From: Janthinobacterium rivuli | GTDB lineage: Bacteria > Pseudomonadota > Gammaproteobacteria > Burkholderiales > Burkholderiaceae_D | Direction: 5' to 3' | Assembly: GCF_029690045.1 (NCBI RefSeq) | Contig: NZ_CP121464.1 | Coordinates: forward strand, 2,046,001-2,110,000 | Length of the DNA: 64,000 nucleotides | Shown here: positions 8,136 through 16,476 of the stretch, piece after piece | How positions within the stretch are numbered: position 1 is the stretch's first letter | Layout of the letters: each line of letters starts with the position of its first letter | The notes under the pieces: generated by a model | What the model was told of the DNA's origin: nothing | The model's database searches: none | What the model saw: only the letters and a program-made list of their open reading frames with translations | Program-made: the position numbers and the translations under genes

Positions 8136-8489
8136 ATGATTCTGCTCATGCGCCCACACAAACATCCTCCCGCCAGCGAATTCGTCCTTGAAAGAGTGCT
8201 GTACGCCTTGAGCGATTCCATTCGCCTCGACATCGTGCGCCACCTGGCCAGAGTGGACGCGGCCGCCTGCGGCGACCTCGACGGCGGGCGGCCGAAGTCG
8301 ACCGTCTCCCACCATTTCAAGGTCTTGCGCGAAGCGGGCCTCGTCTACACGGAAAACGCGGGCACGACGCACATGAACACCCTGCGCCGCGCCGATATCG
8401 AGAGCCGTTTTCCCGGCTTGCTCGACGCCATCCTGGCGCAGCAGCCAGTGGCGCCCGAGGCGCCGGACGCGGGCGGACAGGCAGTCTAG
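8136..8489 (+). CDS. ArsR-type winged-helix regulator
   Basis: A 117-residue helix-turn-helix protein. ALSDSIRLDIVRHLA is the first conserved helix pair of the ArsR/SmtB fold, and GGRPKSTVSHHFKVLREAG is the recognition helix. There are no metal-site CxC motifs, so it is more likely to respond to organic electrophiles or redox change than to metals. The ATG at 8136 is used here; an in-frame ATG at 8148 is equally possible. Its divergent neighbour is the old-yellow-enzyme gene, its likely target. Confidence 0.88.
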   Translation: MILLMRPHKHPPASEFVLERVLYALSDSIRLDIVRHLARVDAAACGDLDGGRPKSTVSHHFKVLREAGLVYTENAGTTHMNTLRRADIESRFPGLLDAILAQQPVAPEAPDAGGQAV

Positions 8490-8611
8490 CCGCCTGCCGT
8501 GCCCCGCCATTTGCCAGGCTCGGCTATGATGTCGGCCTTTCGGTAAATCCTCAGCCGCGCGCCTGTTGCGCGATGGGCTGGCGACACTACCTGGCACGGC
8601 AAGGATAGGGA

Positions 8612-9742
8612 ATGACGGCAGCAGCAGTGGTATCACAGGCGGACCTGGCACATCGTCCGCAGTTTGGCTGGATCAATGGTTTGAAGGCGGGCGCGGCGCA
8701 ATTGATCGTGTTGCACCACCTGGCGTTTTACGGACCCATGTCCGACTACGTGCAGCCGCTGTGGCCCGAGTTGCTGGGCTGGCTGGGCGGCAGCGCGCGC
8801 ATCGCCGTGCAAGTGTTTCTCGTCATCGGCGGCTTTCTGGTCGCCAAATCGCTCTCTCCCGCCGGCCGTCCCGGCATTGCCACCCCGCTGCAAGCGATCT
8901 GGCGCCGCTATGCCAAGCTGGCGCCGCCTTTCCTGGCTGCCACCTTGCTCGCCGCCGTGATTACGCCGGTGGCCGGCATCTGGATGCAGCACGACTCCAT
9001 GTCGGCCGCCGTCACCCTGGGCCAGCTGAGCGCCCATGCCTTGCTGCTGCATGGCGTGCTGGGCTATGAATCGCTGTCCGCCGGCGCCTGGTACGTGGCC
9101 ATCGATTTCCAGCTCTACCTGCTGACGGTATCGCTGCTGTGGCTGGGCGGCCGCGTGGCGGGCCATCGGCGCCGGCACTGGCTGATGCCGCTGGCCGTCA
9201 CCTTGGGCATCACTTTTTCTTTGCTGTATTTCAATCTCGACGCGGACTGGGACAACTGGGCGCCGTATTTCTTCGGCAGCTACGGCCTCGGCATGCTGGC
9301 CTGGTGGGCCAGCGATCCGACCCGCAAGCCCGGTGCCATGACTGTGCTCATGGCCATGGCCGCCGTGCCCGTCCTGCTGGCCCTGGCCGTCGACTACCGC
9401 AGCCGCATCGCCCTGGCCCTGATCGTCGCCTGCGCCCTGTTCCTGTTCGGCCGTGCCCGCACGCCGTCCCAGGGCGCCGCCTGGAACATCATCAATACCC
9501 TCGGCCGCATCTCGTATGCCGTGTTTCTCGTCCACTTTCCCGTCAGCCTGCTGGTGAATGCGCTGTTTATCAGCTATGTCCCGCTCGAGCCGGAGTGGCA
9601 GGCGCTGGGCATGCTGACGGCCTGGGGCGCCAGCCTGGCTGCCGGCGCCGCGTTTTACCGCTGGGTGGAGGTACCGCTGGGGCGGGTGATGGGTGGCGTG
9701 GTGGCACATCTGGCCGGGCGGCCGGCGCTGGTGTCGCGTTAA
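8612..9742 (+). CDS. Membrane-bound acyltransferase (acyltransferase family 3)
   Basis: A 376-residue polytopic membrane protein of the acyltransferase-3 (OafA/NodX-like) family. The N-terminal INGLKAGAAQLIVLHHLAFYG holds the conserved histidine of the active region, and FLVIGGFLVAKSL matches the family pattern F-x-I-S-G-F. About ten hydrophobic helices follow, with SYAVFLVHFPVSLLVNALF near the C-terminus. Such enzymes acylate surface sugars or lipids at the inner membrane. An AAGGATAGGG ribosome-binding site supports the start. The acceptor cannot be inferred because no sugar genes adjoin. Confidence 0.88.
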   Translation: MTAAAVVSQADLAHRPQFGWINGLKAGAAQLIVLHHLAFYGPMSDYVQPLWPELLGWLGGSARIAVQVFLVIGGFLVAKSLSPAGRPGIATPLQAIWRRYAKLAPPFLAATLLAAVITPVAGIWMQHDSMSAAVTLGQLSAHALLLHGVLGYESLSAGAWYVAIDFQLYLLTVSLLWLGGRVAGHRRRHWLMPLAVTLGITFSLLYFNLDADWDNWAPYFFGSYGLGMLAWWASDPTRKPGAMTVLMAMAAVPVLLALAVDYRSRIALALIVACALFLFGRARTPSQGAAWNIINTLGRISYAVFLVHFPVSLLVNALFISYVPLEPEWQALGMLTAWGASLAAGAAFYRWVEVPLGRVMGGVVAHLAGRPALVSR

Positions 9743-9825
9743 GGGTGGCGATGTAGCAGTCCCGATGGCGCCCTTGCCCGTGAAATAGGGCTGGCTGTTT
9801 CTATTATTTGTTACTACAATAAATA

Positions 9826-10098
9826 ATGAGAATCACTTTTGATGCTGCCAAGCGTGAAAAGACGCTCAGGGAGCGTGGTCTCGACTTTGCCCGTGCGCAC
9901 GAAGTGTTTGACGGGCTCACCATTACGCTGCCGGACCAGCGCCAGGACTATGGAGAACCCCGCTTCATCACTGCAGGCTGGCTCGACGAGCGTCTGATTG
10001 TATTGGTCTGGACGCCGCGTGGCCTGGCGCGCAGGATCATCAGCATGAGGAAGGCAAATGAACGCGAAAGCGCAAAATACTGGCAAAGCCTGGGTTGA
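9826..10098 (+). CDS. brnT: BrnT family toxin
   Basis: A 90-residue protein of the BrnT (DUF497) family, a RelE-fold ribonuclease toxin. Typical features are the start MRITFDAAKREKTLRERGLD, the stretch FDGLTITLPDQRQDYGEPRF, and the end RRIISMRKANERE. It is the first gene of a toxin-antitoxin pair, in the toxin-first order usual for this family, and its 3' end overlaps brnA by 41 nt. An AT-rich stretch immediately upstream is probably the autoregulated promoter. Confidence 0.95.
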   Translation: MRITFDAAKREKTLRERGLDFARAHEVFDGLTITLPDQRQDYGEPRFITAGWLDERLIVLVWTPRGLARRIISMRKANERESAKYWQSLG

Positions 10099-10357
10099 TC
10101 CCGATGATGCGCCTGAATTGACGGACGGTTTTTTTGAGCAAGGCGTCTGGCAAGTGGGCGACAAGCCCGTTTCCCGCCCCGAGGCGCAGCAAGAAATGGC
10201 GCGTCGTCGCGGCAGGCCTGCTGGTAGCGGCGGCAAGGTCAGCACGACCATACGCTTCGACGCTGAAATTCTCGACGCGTTCAAGGCCACCGGTGATGGA
10301 TGGCAAACGCGCATGAATGATGCGCTGAAGGAGTGGCTGCGGGCGCGGCGGGTGTAG
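10058..10357 (+). CDS. brnA: BrnA family antitoxin
   Basis: A 99-residue antitoxin. The C-terminal ribbon-helix-helix domain KVSTTIRFDAEILDAFKATG followed by GWQTRMNDALKEWL is the BrnA hallmark: it dimerises and represses the brnTA promoter. The N-terminal half (WVDPDDAPELTDGFFEQGVW) is the toxin-binding part. Its 41-nt overlap with brnT couples synthesis of the two proteins. Function follows the family: it neutralises BrnT and autoregulates the operon. Confidence 0.95.
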   Translation: MNAKAQNTGKAWVDPDDAPELTDGFFEQGVWQVGDKPVSRPEAQQEMARRRGRPAGSGGKVSTTIRFDAEILDAFKATGDGWQTRMNDALKEWLRARRV

Positions 10358-10394
10358 TGGCTTACTTTGGTACTCGCAAGGCTGGGATCCCGCG

Positions 10395-10640
10395 TTAAAA
10401 GCGGTGTTCCGTATGGCAGAGAGTATTGTTGCTCAGGGATATAGTTGCCGTGTATGCATGACAGCCGTCAGTCTGTGGCGTGACGATTTTCCTCAGTTGC
10501 GCCATGACTGTCTCGTGCGAGGCGGTGGGGCGATCATCATTGAGTGACGTCAGCACCTTTGCGCGAAACCAGTGGTCATAGGTTTCGGCGGCTTCCGTTG
10601 TCGCAACTTCGGACGTGGTCGAGGATGAGGTGGCGTTCAT
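10395..10640 (-). pseudogene. Orphan antitoxin-like gene ('stability determinant' family), 3' end decayed
   Basis: An 81-residue frame whose first 50 residues match small antitoxins often labelled 'stability determinant', with the pattern YDHWFRAKVLTSLNDDRP and HETVMAQLRKI. After that point the sequence (QTDGCHAYTATISLSNN) loses the charged tail normal for the family, so the 3' end looks frameshifted or replaced. The partner RelE/ParE-type toxin should follow on the minus strand, but only 37 bp separate this frame from the end of brnA. It is best read as the remnant of a second toxin-antitoxin module. Confidence 0.6.
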
Positions 10641-10743
10641 GGTGGTCTGATTATACGACAGTCCGACAGATACGTAGCGCGGGTGATAAGGCGTTTGATT
10701 TGTATCAGGGATGGCATCGCGTGCAATTGATGCTGCTGAAAAC

Positions 10744-10770
10744 AAAAAAGCCAACCGCGAACGGTTGGCT
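10744..10770 (-). terminator. Rho-independent terminator of the right tRNA-Lys pair
   Basis: The same 9-bp stem and T6 tail as at 4620-4646, located 14 nt past the tRNA-Lys at 10784-10859. Confidence 0.9.
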
Positions 10771-10783
10771 TCTCTGACGTATT

Positions 10784-10859
10784 TGGTAGGCCGTGCGGGA
10801 TTCGAACCTGCGACCAACGGATTAAAAGTCCGCTGCTCTACCAGCTGAGCTAACGACCC
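10784..10859 (-). tRNA. tRNA-Lys(UUU), copy 3
   Basis: 76 nt, same sequence as the left copies, with anticodon TTT and encoded CCA. First member of the right tandem pair. Confidence 0.98.
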
Positions 10860-10947
10860 AAAAACTTTTTACAACAACTTCGGTAACACTGTGCCGTAAA
10901 AAATGCTTGCTATAACAACTCGCAAGCAGATCAGTACTGCGTATTCG

Positions 10948-11023
10948 TGGTAGGCCGTGCGGGATTCGAACCTGCGACCAACGGATTAAAAGTCCGCTGC
11001 TCTACCAGCTGAGCTAACGACCC
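10948..11023 (-). tRNA. tRNA-Lys(UUU), copy 4
   Basis: 76 nt, anticodon TTT, encoded CCA. It is 88 bp from copy 3 and lies 67 bp past the end of cpoB, on the same strand. Confidence 0.98.
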
Positions 11024-11090
11024 GAAGAAGAAAGATTATAGGGGGTGCCCGGGATTCTGTCAAACCTAACGGGCAACTTTTTCCCCGCTT

Positions 11091-11849
11091 TTACTTTTTA
11101 CCGGCCCGTTCCTTGGCCGCTTGCGCCGCGCTGGAGTCCGGGTAGCGCGAGATCAGCGCGTTCAGCGTCTTGGTCGCGTTCGGCTTGTCTTTCAGCTCCG
11201 TGTAGCAGCTGGCGATGTTGAGCATGGCGTCGGGCGCCTTCGGACTGTCCGGGTAGTGTTTCAGCACTGCCTGCTGGGCCGTGATGGCGCTCTTGCAGTC
11301 GCGCTGGGCGTAATAGGCGTTGCCCAGCCAGTATTGCGCGTTGGCAGCGTAGGCCGATTCCGGATAGCGCTTGACGAAGCCGTCCAGGGCCGTGACGGCG
11401 CCCTTGTAGTCGCCCGACTTGAACAGGCCGAACGCGGATTCGTATGAACTTTGCTCGGATACGCCCACGGCCGCTTCCTGGCCATCGATGGTGACCTGGC
11501 GCGGTTCGAGCTTGCGCAGGCGCGCATCGATATCGGTGTAGAAATCCTTCTGGCGCTTTTGCACATTCGCCAGGTCGTTGCCCAGCACTTCGATCTGGCC
11601 GCGCAGGCGGGCGATCTCTTGCATGGTCTGGTCGTGCTGGTTGATCAGGCTCAAGGTGCTGGTCTTGTCCGCCTTGGCGTCGACGCGGCTGTTCAGGTCA
11701 CGCGCCATGGCGTCGACCTTGGCGCGCAGCTCGAGGATGGCCTTGCGTGCTTCGTCGTCATCGAACAGGGCGGCGTTGGCGTGCAGGGGCAGGTAGGCAA
11801 ACGCGGCCATCAAGGCGGCGGCTACGCCGGCTTTCGAGAATGTCATCAT
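11091..11849 (-). CDS. cpoB: Cell division coordinator CpoB (YbgF)
   Basis: A 252-residue periplasmic protein. A signal peptide ends near AYLPLHANA (about residues 18-26). A trimerising coiled coil follows (about 30-110, rich in charged heptads), then a TPR domain (about 130-250) with repeats such as SYESAFGLFKSGDYKGAV and AQYWLGNAYYAQRDCKSA. CpoB links the Tol-Pal complex to peptidoglycan synthesis during constriction. It is the last gene of the tol-pal cluster, as usual. Start at the ATGATG at 11849. Confidence 0.95.
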   Translation of the reverse strand: MMTFSKAGVAAALMAAFAYLPLHANAALFDDDEARKAILELRAKVDAMARDLNSRVDAKADKTSTLSLINQHDQTMQEIARLRGQIEVLGNDLANVQKRQKDFYTDIDARLRKLEPRQVTIDGQEAAVGVSEQSSYESAFGLFKSGDYKGAVTALDGFVKRYPESAYAANAQYWLGNAYYAQRDCKSAITAQQAVLKHYPDSPKAPDAMLNIASCYTELKDKPNATKTLNALISRYPDSSAAQAAKERAGKK

Positions 11850-11885
11850 GGGTCGGGCTTTCTAAGGTTACGCAAACATGCAAAC

Positions 11886-11920
11886 GGGGCGCCGGGCGGT
11901 GAATCACCGCGCTGCGCCCC
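11886..11920 (-). promoter_or_regulatory. Hairpin between pal and cpoB
   Basis: A nested inverted repeat: GGGGCGC / GCGCCCC outer arms and GCGGTG / CACCGC inner arms around an AAT loop. It lies in the 134-bp gap between pal and cpoB and lacks a clean T tract in the reading direction. It could be an attenuator or mRNA-stability element lowering cpoB relative to pal. Confidence 0.5.
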
Positions 11921-11983
11921 ATTATTATGCCTATGACTGGCCAGTTAGGTAAGCGTCAATGCTGCCGCGCTCACCTGTCAACA

Positions 11984-12505
11984 TCAATAAACGATGTCAG
12001 CGCGGCGGTTTTCTGCCCATGCTGCTTCGTTGCTGCCTTGTGCTTTAGGCTTTTCTTTGCCCAGCGACACGGCTTCCATTTGGCCTTCTGGTACGCCCAG
12101 AGCTGCCATCGACTTGCGCACGGCTTCAGCACGTTTCTGGCCCAGGGCCAGGTTGTACTCAGCGCCACCGCGTTCATCGGTGTTACCTTGGATCAGGATC
12201 TTGCGGCTAGGCGTTTTCACCAGGTAGCCAGCGTGGTTTTGCACAACTGGGGTGTCCGCTTCGCGCACGACGTATTTGTCGAAGTCGAAGTAGATGCTGC
12301 GGTTAGCCAGCACGCCTTTTGGATCGTCCAGTGGATCGACCGATGCGGTCGTCACTGGCTGAACTTGACGGGTGTCAACTGGAGCTGCGACTTTTTCAGG
12401 AGCGCGCTCAACCACTGGGGTCTCGGCTACTTTGACTGGGGTGCTGCAGGCGGACAGCAGAGCTGCGGTAGCGGCGATGAAAGCCAAACTTTTAAAGTTA
12501 CTCAT
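11984..12505 (-). CDS. pal: Peptidoglycan-associated lipoprotein Pal
   Basis: A 173-residue outer-membrane lipoprotein. The lipobox LLSAC places the acylated cysteine near residue 20. The OmpA-like C-terminal domain binds peptidoglycan: the region YFDFDKYVV, then ILIQGNTDERGGAEYNLALG with the conserved Asp and Arg, then ALGVPEGQMEAVSLGKEKP. The start at 12505 (MSNFKSL) is chosen because it gives a normal lipoprotein signal length; a frame extension to 12523 adds MTRRIK. It works with TolB and TolA in outer-membrane constriction. Confidence 0.97.
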   Translation of the reverse strand: MSNFKSLAFIAATAALLSACSTPVKVAETPVVERAPEKVAAPVDTRQVQPVTTASVDPLDDPKGVLANRSIYFDFDKYVVREADTPVVQNHAGYLVKTPSRKILIQGNTDERGGAEYNLALGQKRAEAVRKSMAALGVPEGQMEAVSLGKEKPKAQGSNEAAWAENRRADIVY

Positions 12506-12548
12506 TTTTATTCTCCGGGTCATGGTTAAAGGTGAAACTGTACAGCAT

Positions 12549-13826
12549 TTACTTCATAAAAGGACCCCAGGTGGGCTCCTTGATATTGCCAGCTTGCGTA
12601 GTCAAACGCTGTTTGACGCGGCCATCCACCGATACCACTGCCAGCGACTTGCGTCGTCCGGATTCGGTCGCGTACATGATATATTTCCCGTTGGGCGAAA
12701 AGCTCGGTGATTCGTCGTTGGCGGTGTCCGACAGGCGCAGTTCCTGGCCACTAGCCAGGTCGAGCGCGTAGAGCTGGAAATTGCCGTCGCGACGGGAAAT
12801 ATAAGCAAGTGTCTTCCCGTCGGACGAAATCCGCGGGCTGATGTTGTAGGAGCCGCCAAACGTCACGCGCTTGGCTTCGCCACCGCTGCTCGACATGCGG
12901 TAGATTTGTGGTCCGCCGCTGCGATCGCTGGTGAAGTAAATGCTTTGGCCATCGGCCGAGAATTGGGGTTCCGTATCGATGCCGCTGCTGGTGCTGACGC
13001 GGCGCAAGCCGCTGCCGTCGGCATTGACGGTATAGACCTGGGTATGGCCGTCGCGCGACAGGGCCACGGCCAGGCGCGAGCCGTCCGGGCTCCAGCTCGG
13101 CGCGGAATTGCTGCCTTTTTCATTCGAAACGATGGTGCGCTGGCGCGTCACCAGATTCTGTACGTAGACGATCGGCTTTTTCTTTTCAAACGACACATAC
13201 GCGACCTTGGTGCCGTCCGGCGACCATGACGGCGAAATGATCGGCTCGTTCGAGCGCAGGGCGACCTGGATGCCTTCGCCATCGGCGTCGGCGATTTCCA
13301 GGCGGTATTCGCGGCCCGATTGCGTGACGTAGGCGATGCGCGTGGCGAACGCGCCCTTGACGCCCGTCAGCTTTTCATAGATGTCATCGGCGATCTTGTG
13401 CGCCAGCAGGCGGTTGAACTGCGGCGCGGCCGCATTGTTCATGCTGGAAATCTGCGCGCCCTTGATGGTGTCGAACAGCTTGTAGCGCACGTCCAGGCGG
13501 CCATCGGCCATGCTTTGCACGGTGCCGGCCGCCAGCGCGTCGGCGCCGCGCGATTTCCACTGCTCGTAGCTGACGGGCGCCGTTTCCGATACGGGCGCAT
13601 CGGCGTCGATCAGCTTGAACACGCCGCTGCGCGCCAGGTCGGCCTTGATAATGCCCGACAGCGATTGCGGCGCGGCCGATTCATTGACGAAGCTGGCGAC
13701 AGCCACCGGGATCTGGTTGCTGCCGATCCCCGTAATCTCCACGCGCAGCTGTGCCTGGGCGCTTGACGCTCCCAGCATCAGGCCGGCGCAGAGCACGACA
13801 TAGCTCATTTTTTTCATGGTCATCAT
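12549..13826 (-). CDS. tolB: Tol-Pal system protein TolB
   Basis: A 425-residue periplasmic protein with a signal peptide (cleavage after SAQA near residue 26), an N-terminal alpha/beta domain, and a six-bladed beta-propeller marked by repeats such as SPSWSPDGTKVAYVS, APSWSPDGSRLAVAL, PQFSADGQSIYFTSD and PSFSPNGKYIMYATE. TolB binds Pal and the TolA C-terminus. Its ATG overlaps the tolA stop (ATGA), so it is translationally coupled. Confidence 0.98.
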   Translation of the reverse strand: MMTMKKMSYVVLCAGLMLGASSAQAQLRVEITGIGSNQIPVAVASFVNESAAPQSLSGIIKADLARSGVFKLIDADAPVSETAPVSYEQWKSRGADALAAGTVQSMADGRLDVRYKLFDTIKGAQISSMNNAAAPQFNRLLAHKIADDIYEKLTGVKGAFATRIAYVTQSGREYRLEIADADGEGIQVALRSNEPIISPSWSPDGTKVAYVSFEKKKPIVYVQNLVTRQRTIVSNEKGSNSAPSWSPDGSRLAVALSRDGHTQVYTVNADGSGLRRVSTSSGIDTEPQFSADGQSIYFTSDRSGGPQIYRMSSSGGEAKRVTFGGSYNISPRISSDGKTLAYISRRDGNFQLYALDLASGQELRLSDTANDESPSFSPNGKYIMYATESGRRKSLAVVSVDGRVKQRLTTQAGNIKEPTWGPFMK

Positions 13827-14833
13827 TTAGGCAAATCCTTCATCTCGAATATGAGTTCAATCTCGCGTTCCACGGTGCCGTCTTTTTTCTTCGGCAGTGG
13901 CGACGATTTATTAATGGCGTTTTCCACCGAGCTGTCATACGCCGGCAGGCCGCTACTTTTAATCTTTCGGACCGAAATAATTTCCCCAGTTGGCAGTTGC
14001 TCGATCTTGAACACGGCGCGCGGGTTGCCCGGCACGTCCGTGCTACCGCTGTACGCGATATTGCTCTTGATCTTGCTCGTCAGGGCAGCGACATAGCCGC
14101 TGTCCTTGCGTGGCGCGGTCGATTTCTCGGCCGTGCCTGTCGTGCCGGCGCCCGCCGCACCCGTGATGCGGCTCATTTCCGCAGCACGCGCCTTGTCGGC
14201 GGCTTTTTTCTCTTCCGCCGCTTTTTTCGCCTTGGCCGCTTTTTCGGCCGCCGCTTTTTTATCGGCCAGTTCTTTCTCGGCTTTTTCTTCCGCCGCTTTC
14301 TCTTTGGCTTCCTTGGCTTTCTCCAGCTTGTCGGCCTTTTCTTTCTCCAGCTTGTCAGCCTTGTCTTTTTCTTTCTGCTTCTGTTTTTCCAGTTCGCGCT
14401 TTTCTTCCTCGCGTTCCTTCAATTCCTGCTTGCGGCGTTCTTCCGCTGCCGCTTTGTCTTTTTCTTCTTTCAGCTTGGCCTTCTTGCGTTCCAGGGCGAT
14501 CTCCGCTTCGCGCAGGTCGACCTTCGGCTCGGGCGCGGCCACGGGCGGCGGTGGCGGCGGGGCCGGCTGTTCCACTTGCGGTTGCGGCGGCGTTGGTGTC
14601 GGCTCCGGTTCCGTCGCCACTTCGGGTGGCGGTGCGGCCGTCTGCACTTTCATGTCCCACACTTCCGCTTCGACGGCGACAGGTTCCGTATTTTGCCAGT
14701 GTACGCCCACCCACAGGAAAAACAGCAGCCCAAGGTGCATCGCCAGCGCCAGGCCCAGCGAGGGCCAGCGGCTGCGTTCGCGCGGCACGCTGTAGGGCTT
14801 GCCGAGTACATGGTCGATTTGTTTGTTCTGCAA
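13823..14833 (-). CDS. tolA: Tol-Pal system protein TolA
   Basis: A 336-residue inner-membrane protein. One N-terminal membrane segment (SLGLALAMHLGLLFFLWVGV, about 26-45) is followed by a Pro-rich stretch, a long Lys/Ala/Glu-rich helical rod (about 105-215) that spans the periplasm, and a C-terminal TonB-like domain with RAVFKIEQLPTGEIISVRK and SGLPAYDSSVENAI. It transmits energy from TolQ-TolR to Pal/TolB. The homopolymer-like composition of the rod makes this region prone to spurious antisense frames. Confidence 0.97.
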   Translation of the reverse strand: MQNKQIDHVLGKPYSVPRERSRWPSLGLALAMHLGLLFFLWVGVHWQNTEPVAVEAEVWDMKVQTAAPPPEVATEPEPTPTPPQPQVEQPAPPPPPPVAAPEPKVDLREAEIALERKKAKLKEEKDKAAAEERRKQELKEREEEKRELEKQKQKEKDKADKLEKEKADKLEKAKEAKEKAAEEKAEKELADKKAAAEKAAKAKKAAEEKKAADKARAAEMSRITGAAGAGTTGTAEKSTAPRKDSGYVAALTSKIKSNIAYSGSTDVPGNPRAVFKIEQLPTGEIISVRKIKSSGLPAYDSSVENAINKSSPLPKKKDGTVEREIELIFEMKDLPK

Positions 14834-14881
14834 AGTCTAGTCTATCTAAAAACGGTCAGGTCTGGAAACAGGGTGCTGCGT

Positions 14882-15322
14882 TTACTTGGTGGCCAGGCCG
14901 ACTCTGGTAATGCCCATCTTTTTCGCTTCCGAAATGAGCTGGATCACATCGTCGTACTTGCTTTCCTTGTCGCCCGCGATCATCACGGGATAATCGGGAT
15001 TGCTTTCATGTAAACCGCGCAGCTTGCGCAGCAGGGCGTCGCGGTTCGGTTCCGTTTCCGGCGACAGCTGTTCTTTGCCGATGACGCCGATCGACAGCGA
15101 ACCATTCGGTTTCAGCACGATCTGAATATAGTCATCGGGCGGTTTCGCCGATTTCTCCGCGTTGGGCAAGTTCACCACGCTGGGATTGTTCGACGACGGC
15201 ATCACCATGAAAATGATCAGCAGCACCAGCATCACGTCGATGTACGGCACGACGTTGATCTCGGACTTGAACTTGCGGCCACGGCCGCCGCGCATGCCGC
15301 CGCTATTGAATGAGGAACCCAT
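14882..15322 (-). CDS. tolR: Tol-Pal system protein TolR (ExbD family)
   Basis: A 146-residue inner-membrane protein. After a basic N-terminus, the single membrane helix IDVMLVLLIIFMVM (about residues 28-41) holds the conserved proton-pathway Asp29. A periplasmic domain follows with LLRKLRGLHESNPDYPV and KYDDVIQLISEAKKMGI. With TolQ it forms the proton-driven motor that energises TolA. It sits between tolQ and tolA in the usual operon order. Confidence 0.97.
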   Translation of the reverse strand: MGSSFNSGGMRGGRGRKFKSEINVVPYIDVMLVLLIIFMVMPSSNNPSVVNLPNAEKSAKPPDDYIQIVLKPNGSLSIGVIGKEQLSPETEPNRDALLRKLRGLHESNPDYPVMIAGDKESKYDDVIQLISEAKKMGITRVGLATK

Positions 15323-15337
15323 GGACGCTGCTCCCTC

Positions 15338-16027
15338 TTAGCGCGACTGGCGCTGCAAGATGTTGGAGAATTCCTCGACGAAGCTTTCGAAGCGGATCGC
15401 CAGGCGGTCGATATCATGCGAAAAACGGTTGTAGGCGACGACGGCGGGAATCGCGGCGAACAGGCCGATGGCGGTGGCGATCAGCGCTTCGGCAATGCCG
15501 GGCGCGACGGCGGCCAGGGTGGCTTGCTGCACGTTGGCCAGGCCGCGGAAGGCGTTCATGATGCCCCAGACGGTACCGAGCAGGCCGATGTACGGAGAAA
15601 CGGAGCCGACGGAAGCGAGGAAGGCCAGGTGCGATTCGAGCACGTCCATTTCACGCTGGAAGGCGGCGCGCATGGCGCGGCGTGCGCCGTCGAGCACGGC
15701 GCCGACGTCCAGCGCTTCACGCGAACCGTAGGAAGCCTTGCCCTTGATGAATTCGCCCATGCCGGCATCGAAGATGCGGGCCAGCGCGCCGCTCTGGTCG
15801 CGGTTGCCGCTGGCGTTCTGGTGCAGCGCATGCAGGTTGCCGCCGGCCCAGAAGCTGCGTTCGAATTCGATGGTTTGCTTGCGCGCCTGGCGCACGGCAA
15901 ACATCTTGCGGAAAATGTAGGTCCAGCTGGTCAGGGAAATCAGCAGCAGCAGGGCCATGATCAGTTGCACGATCAAATGGGCATTGGAGATGAGCGCGAG
16001 GAAAGAAAGATCTTGTGTAACGTTCAT
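15338..16027 (-). CDS. tolQ: Tol-Pal system protein TolQ (ExbB/MotA family)
   Basis: A 229-residue inner-membrane protein with three membrane helices (about 13-36, 135-160 and 170-195). The ExbB/TolQ signature is GLLGTVWGIMNAFRGLANV followed by VAPGIAEALIATAIGLFAAI, with the conserved Thr residues lining the proton channel. It forms the motor stator with TolR. The 15-nt gap to tolR and 47-nt gap from ybgC indicate one operon. Confidence 0.98.
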   Translation of the reverse strand: MNVTQDLSFLALISNAHLIVQLIMALLLLISLTSWTYIFRKMFAVRQARKQTIEFERSFWAGGNLHALHQNASGNRDQSGALARIFDAGMGEFIKGKASYGSREALDVGAVLDGARRAMRAAFQREMDVLESHLAFLASVGSVSPYIGLLGTVWGIMNAFRGLANVQQATLAAVAPGIAEALIATAIGLFAAIPAVVAYNRFSHDIDRLAIRFESFVEEFSNILQRQSR

Positions 16028-16074
16028 TGGCTGGCAGTCTGTTGGGTGAATTGTCCGGGGGTGGCGGGTAGGGC

Positions 16075-16476
16075 TCAGGCGGCGCGCATGCGGGCCGCGA
16101 CTGCATCAGGCACGGCGCGCGGGCGCAGTGCCGAATCGACGCAGCCGATCTTGACGCGGGCCGTGTTGAGCAGGCGGTCGCCGCACCAGGCTTGTTGCAG
16201 GAAAACGATGGAGGCGCGCCCCATTTTTTCTATACTTAAGGTTAATCTTACCGTGTCATCGAGCCTGGCTGGCGCATGATAGTCGGCGTTGACGCTTTTG
16301 ACAACGAACATTGCATCGTGCTGCTCCAGCAATTCCTGCTGGCCCACGTCGATGGCGCGCAGCCATTCGGTACGCGCGCGTTCGAAGAATTTCAGGTAGT
16401 TAGCGTAATAGACGATGCCGCCGGCGTCGGTGTCTTCATAGTAGACACGTACGTTCCAGGTAAAGACTGAAGGCAT
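16075..16476 (-). CDS. ybgC: Acyl-CoA thioesterase YbgC
   Basis: A 133-residue hot-dog thioesterase, the usual first gene of the tol-pal operon. The active-site region is YYEDTDAGGIVYYANYLKFF with Asp17 as the likely catalytic residue. The ATG at 16476 gives the normal family length; an in-frame ATG at 16509 would add 11 residues and neither has a strong ribosome-binding site. It hydrolyses short acyl-CoA or acyl-ACP thioesters and is thought to link phospholipid metabolism to the envelope. Confidence 0.95.
   Translation of the reverse strand: MPSVFTWNVRVYYEDTDAGGIVYYANYLKFFERARTEWLRAIDVGQQELLEQHDAMFVVKSVNADYHAPARLDDTVRLTLSIEKMGRASIVFLQQAWCGDRLLNTARVKIGCVDSALRPRAVPDAVAARMRAA

Larger units (their letters stand above)
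10740..10869. repeat. Right copy of tRNA-Lys direct repeat
   Basis: 130 bp matching 4616-4745 with, by eye, one mismatch, including terminator and tRNA. The offset between copies is 6124 bp throughout. The spacers to the second tRNA of each pair have diverged in length and sequence. Confidence 0.9.
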
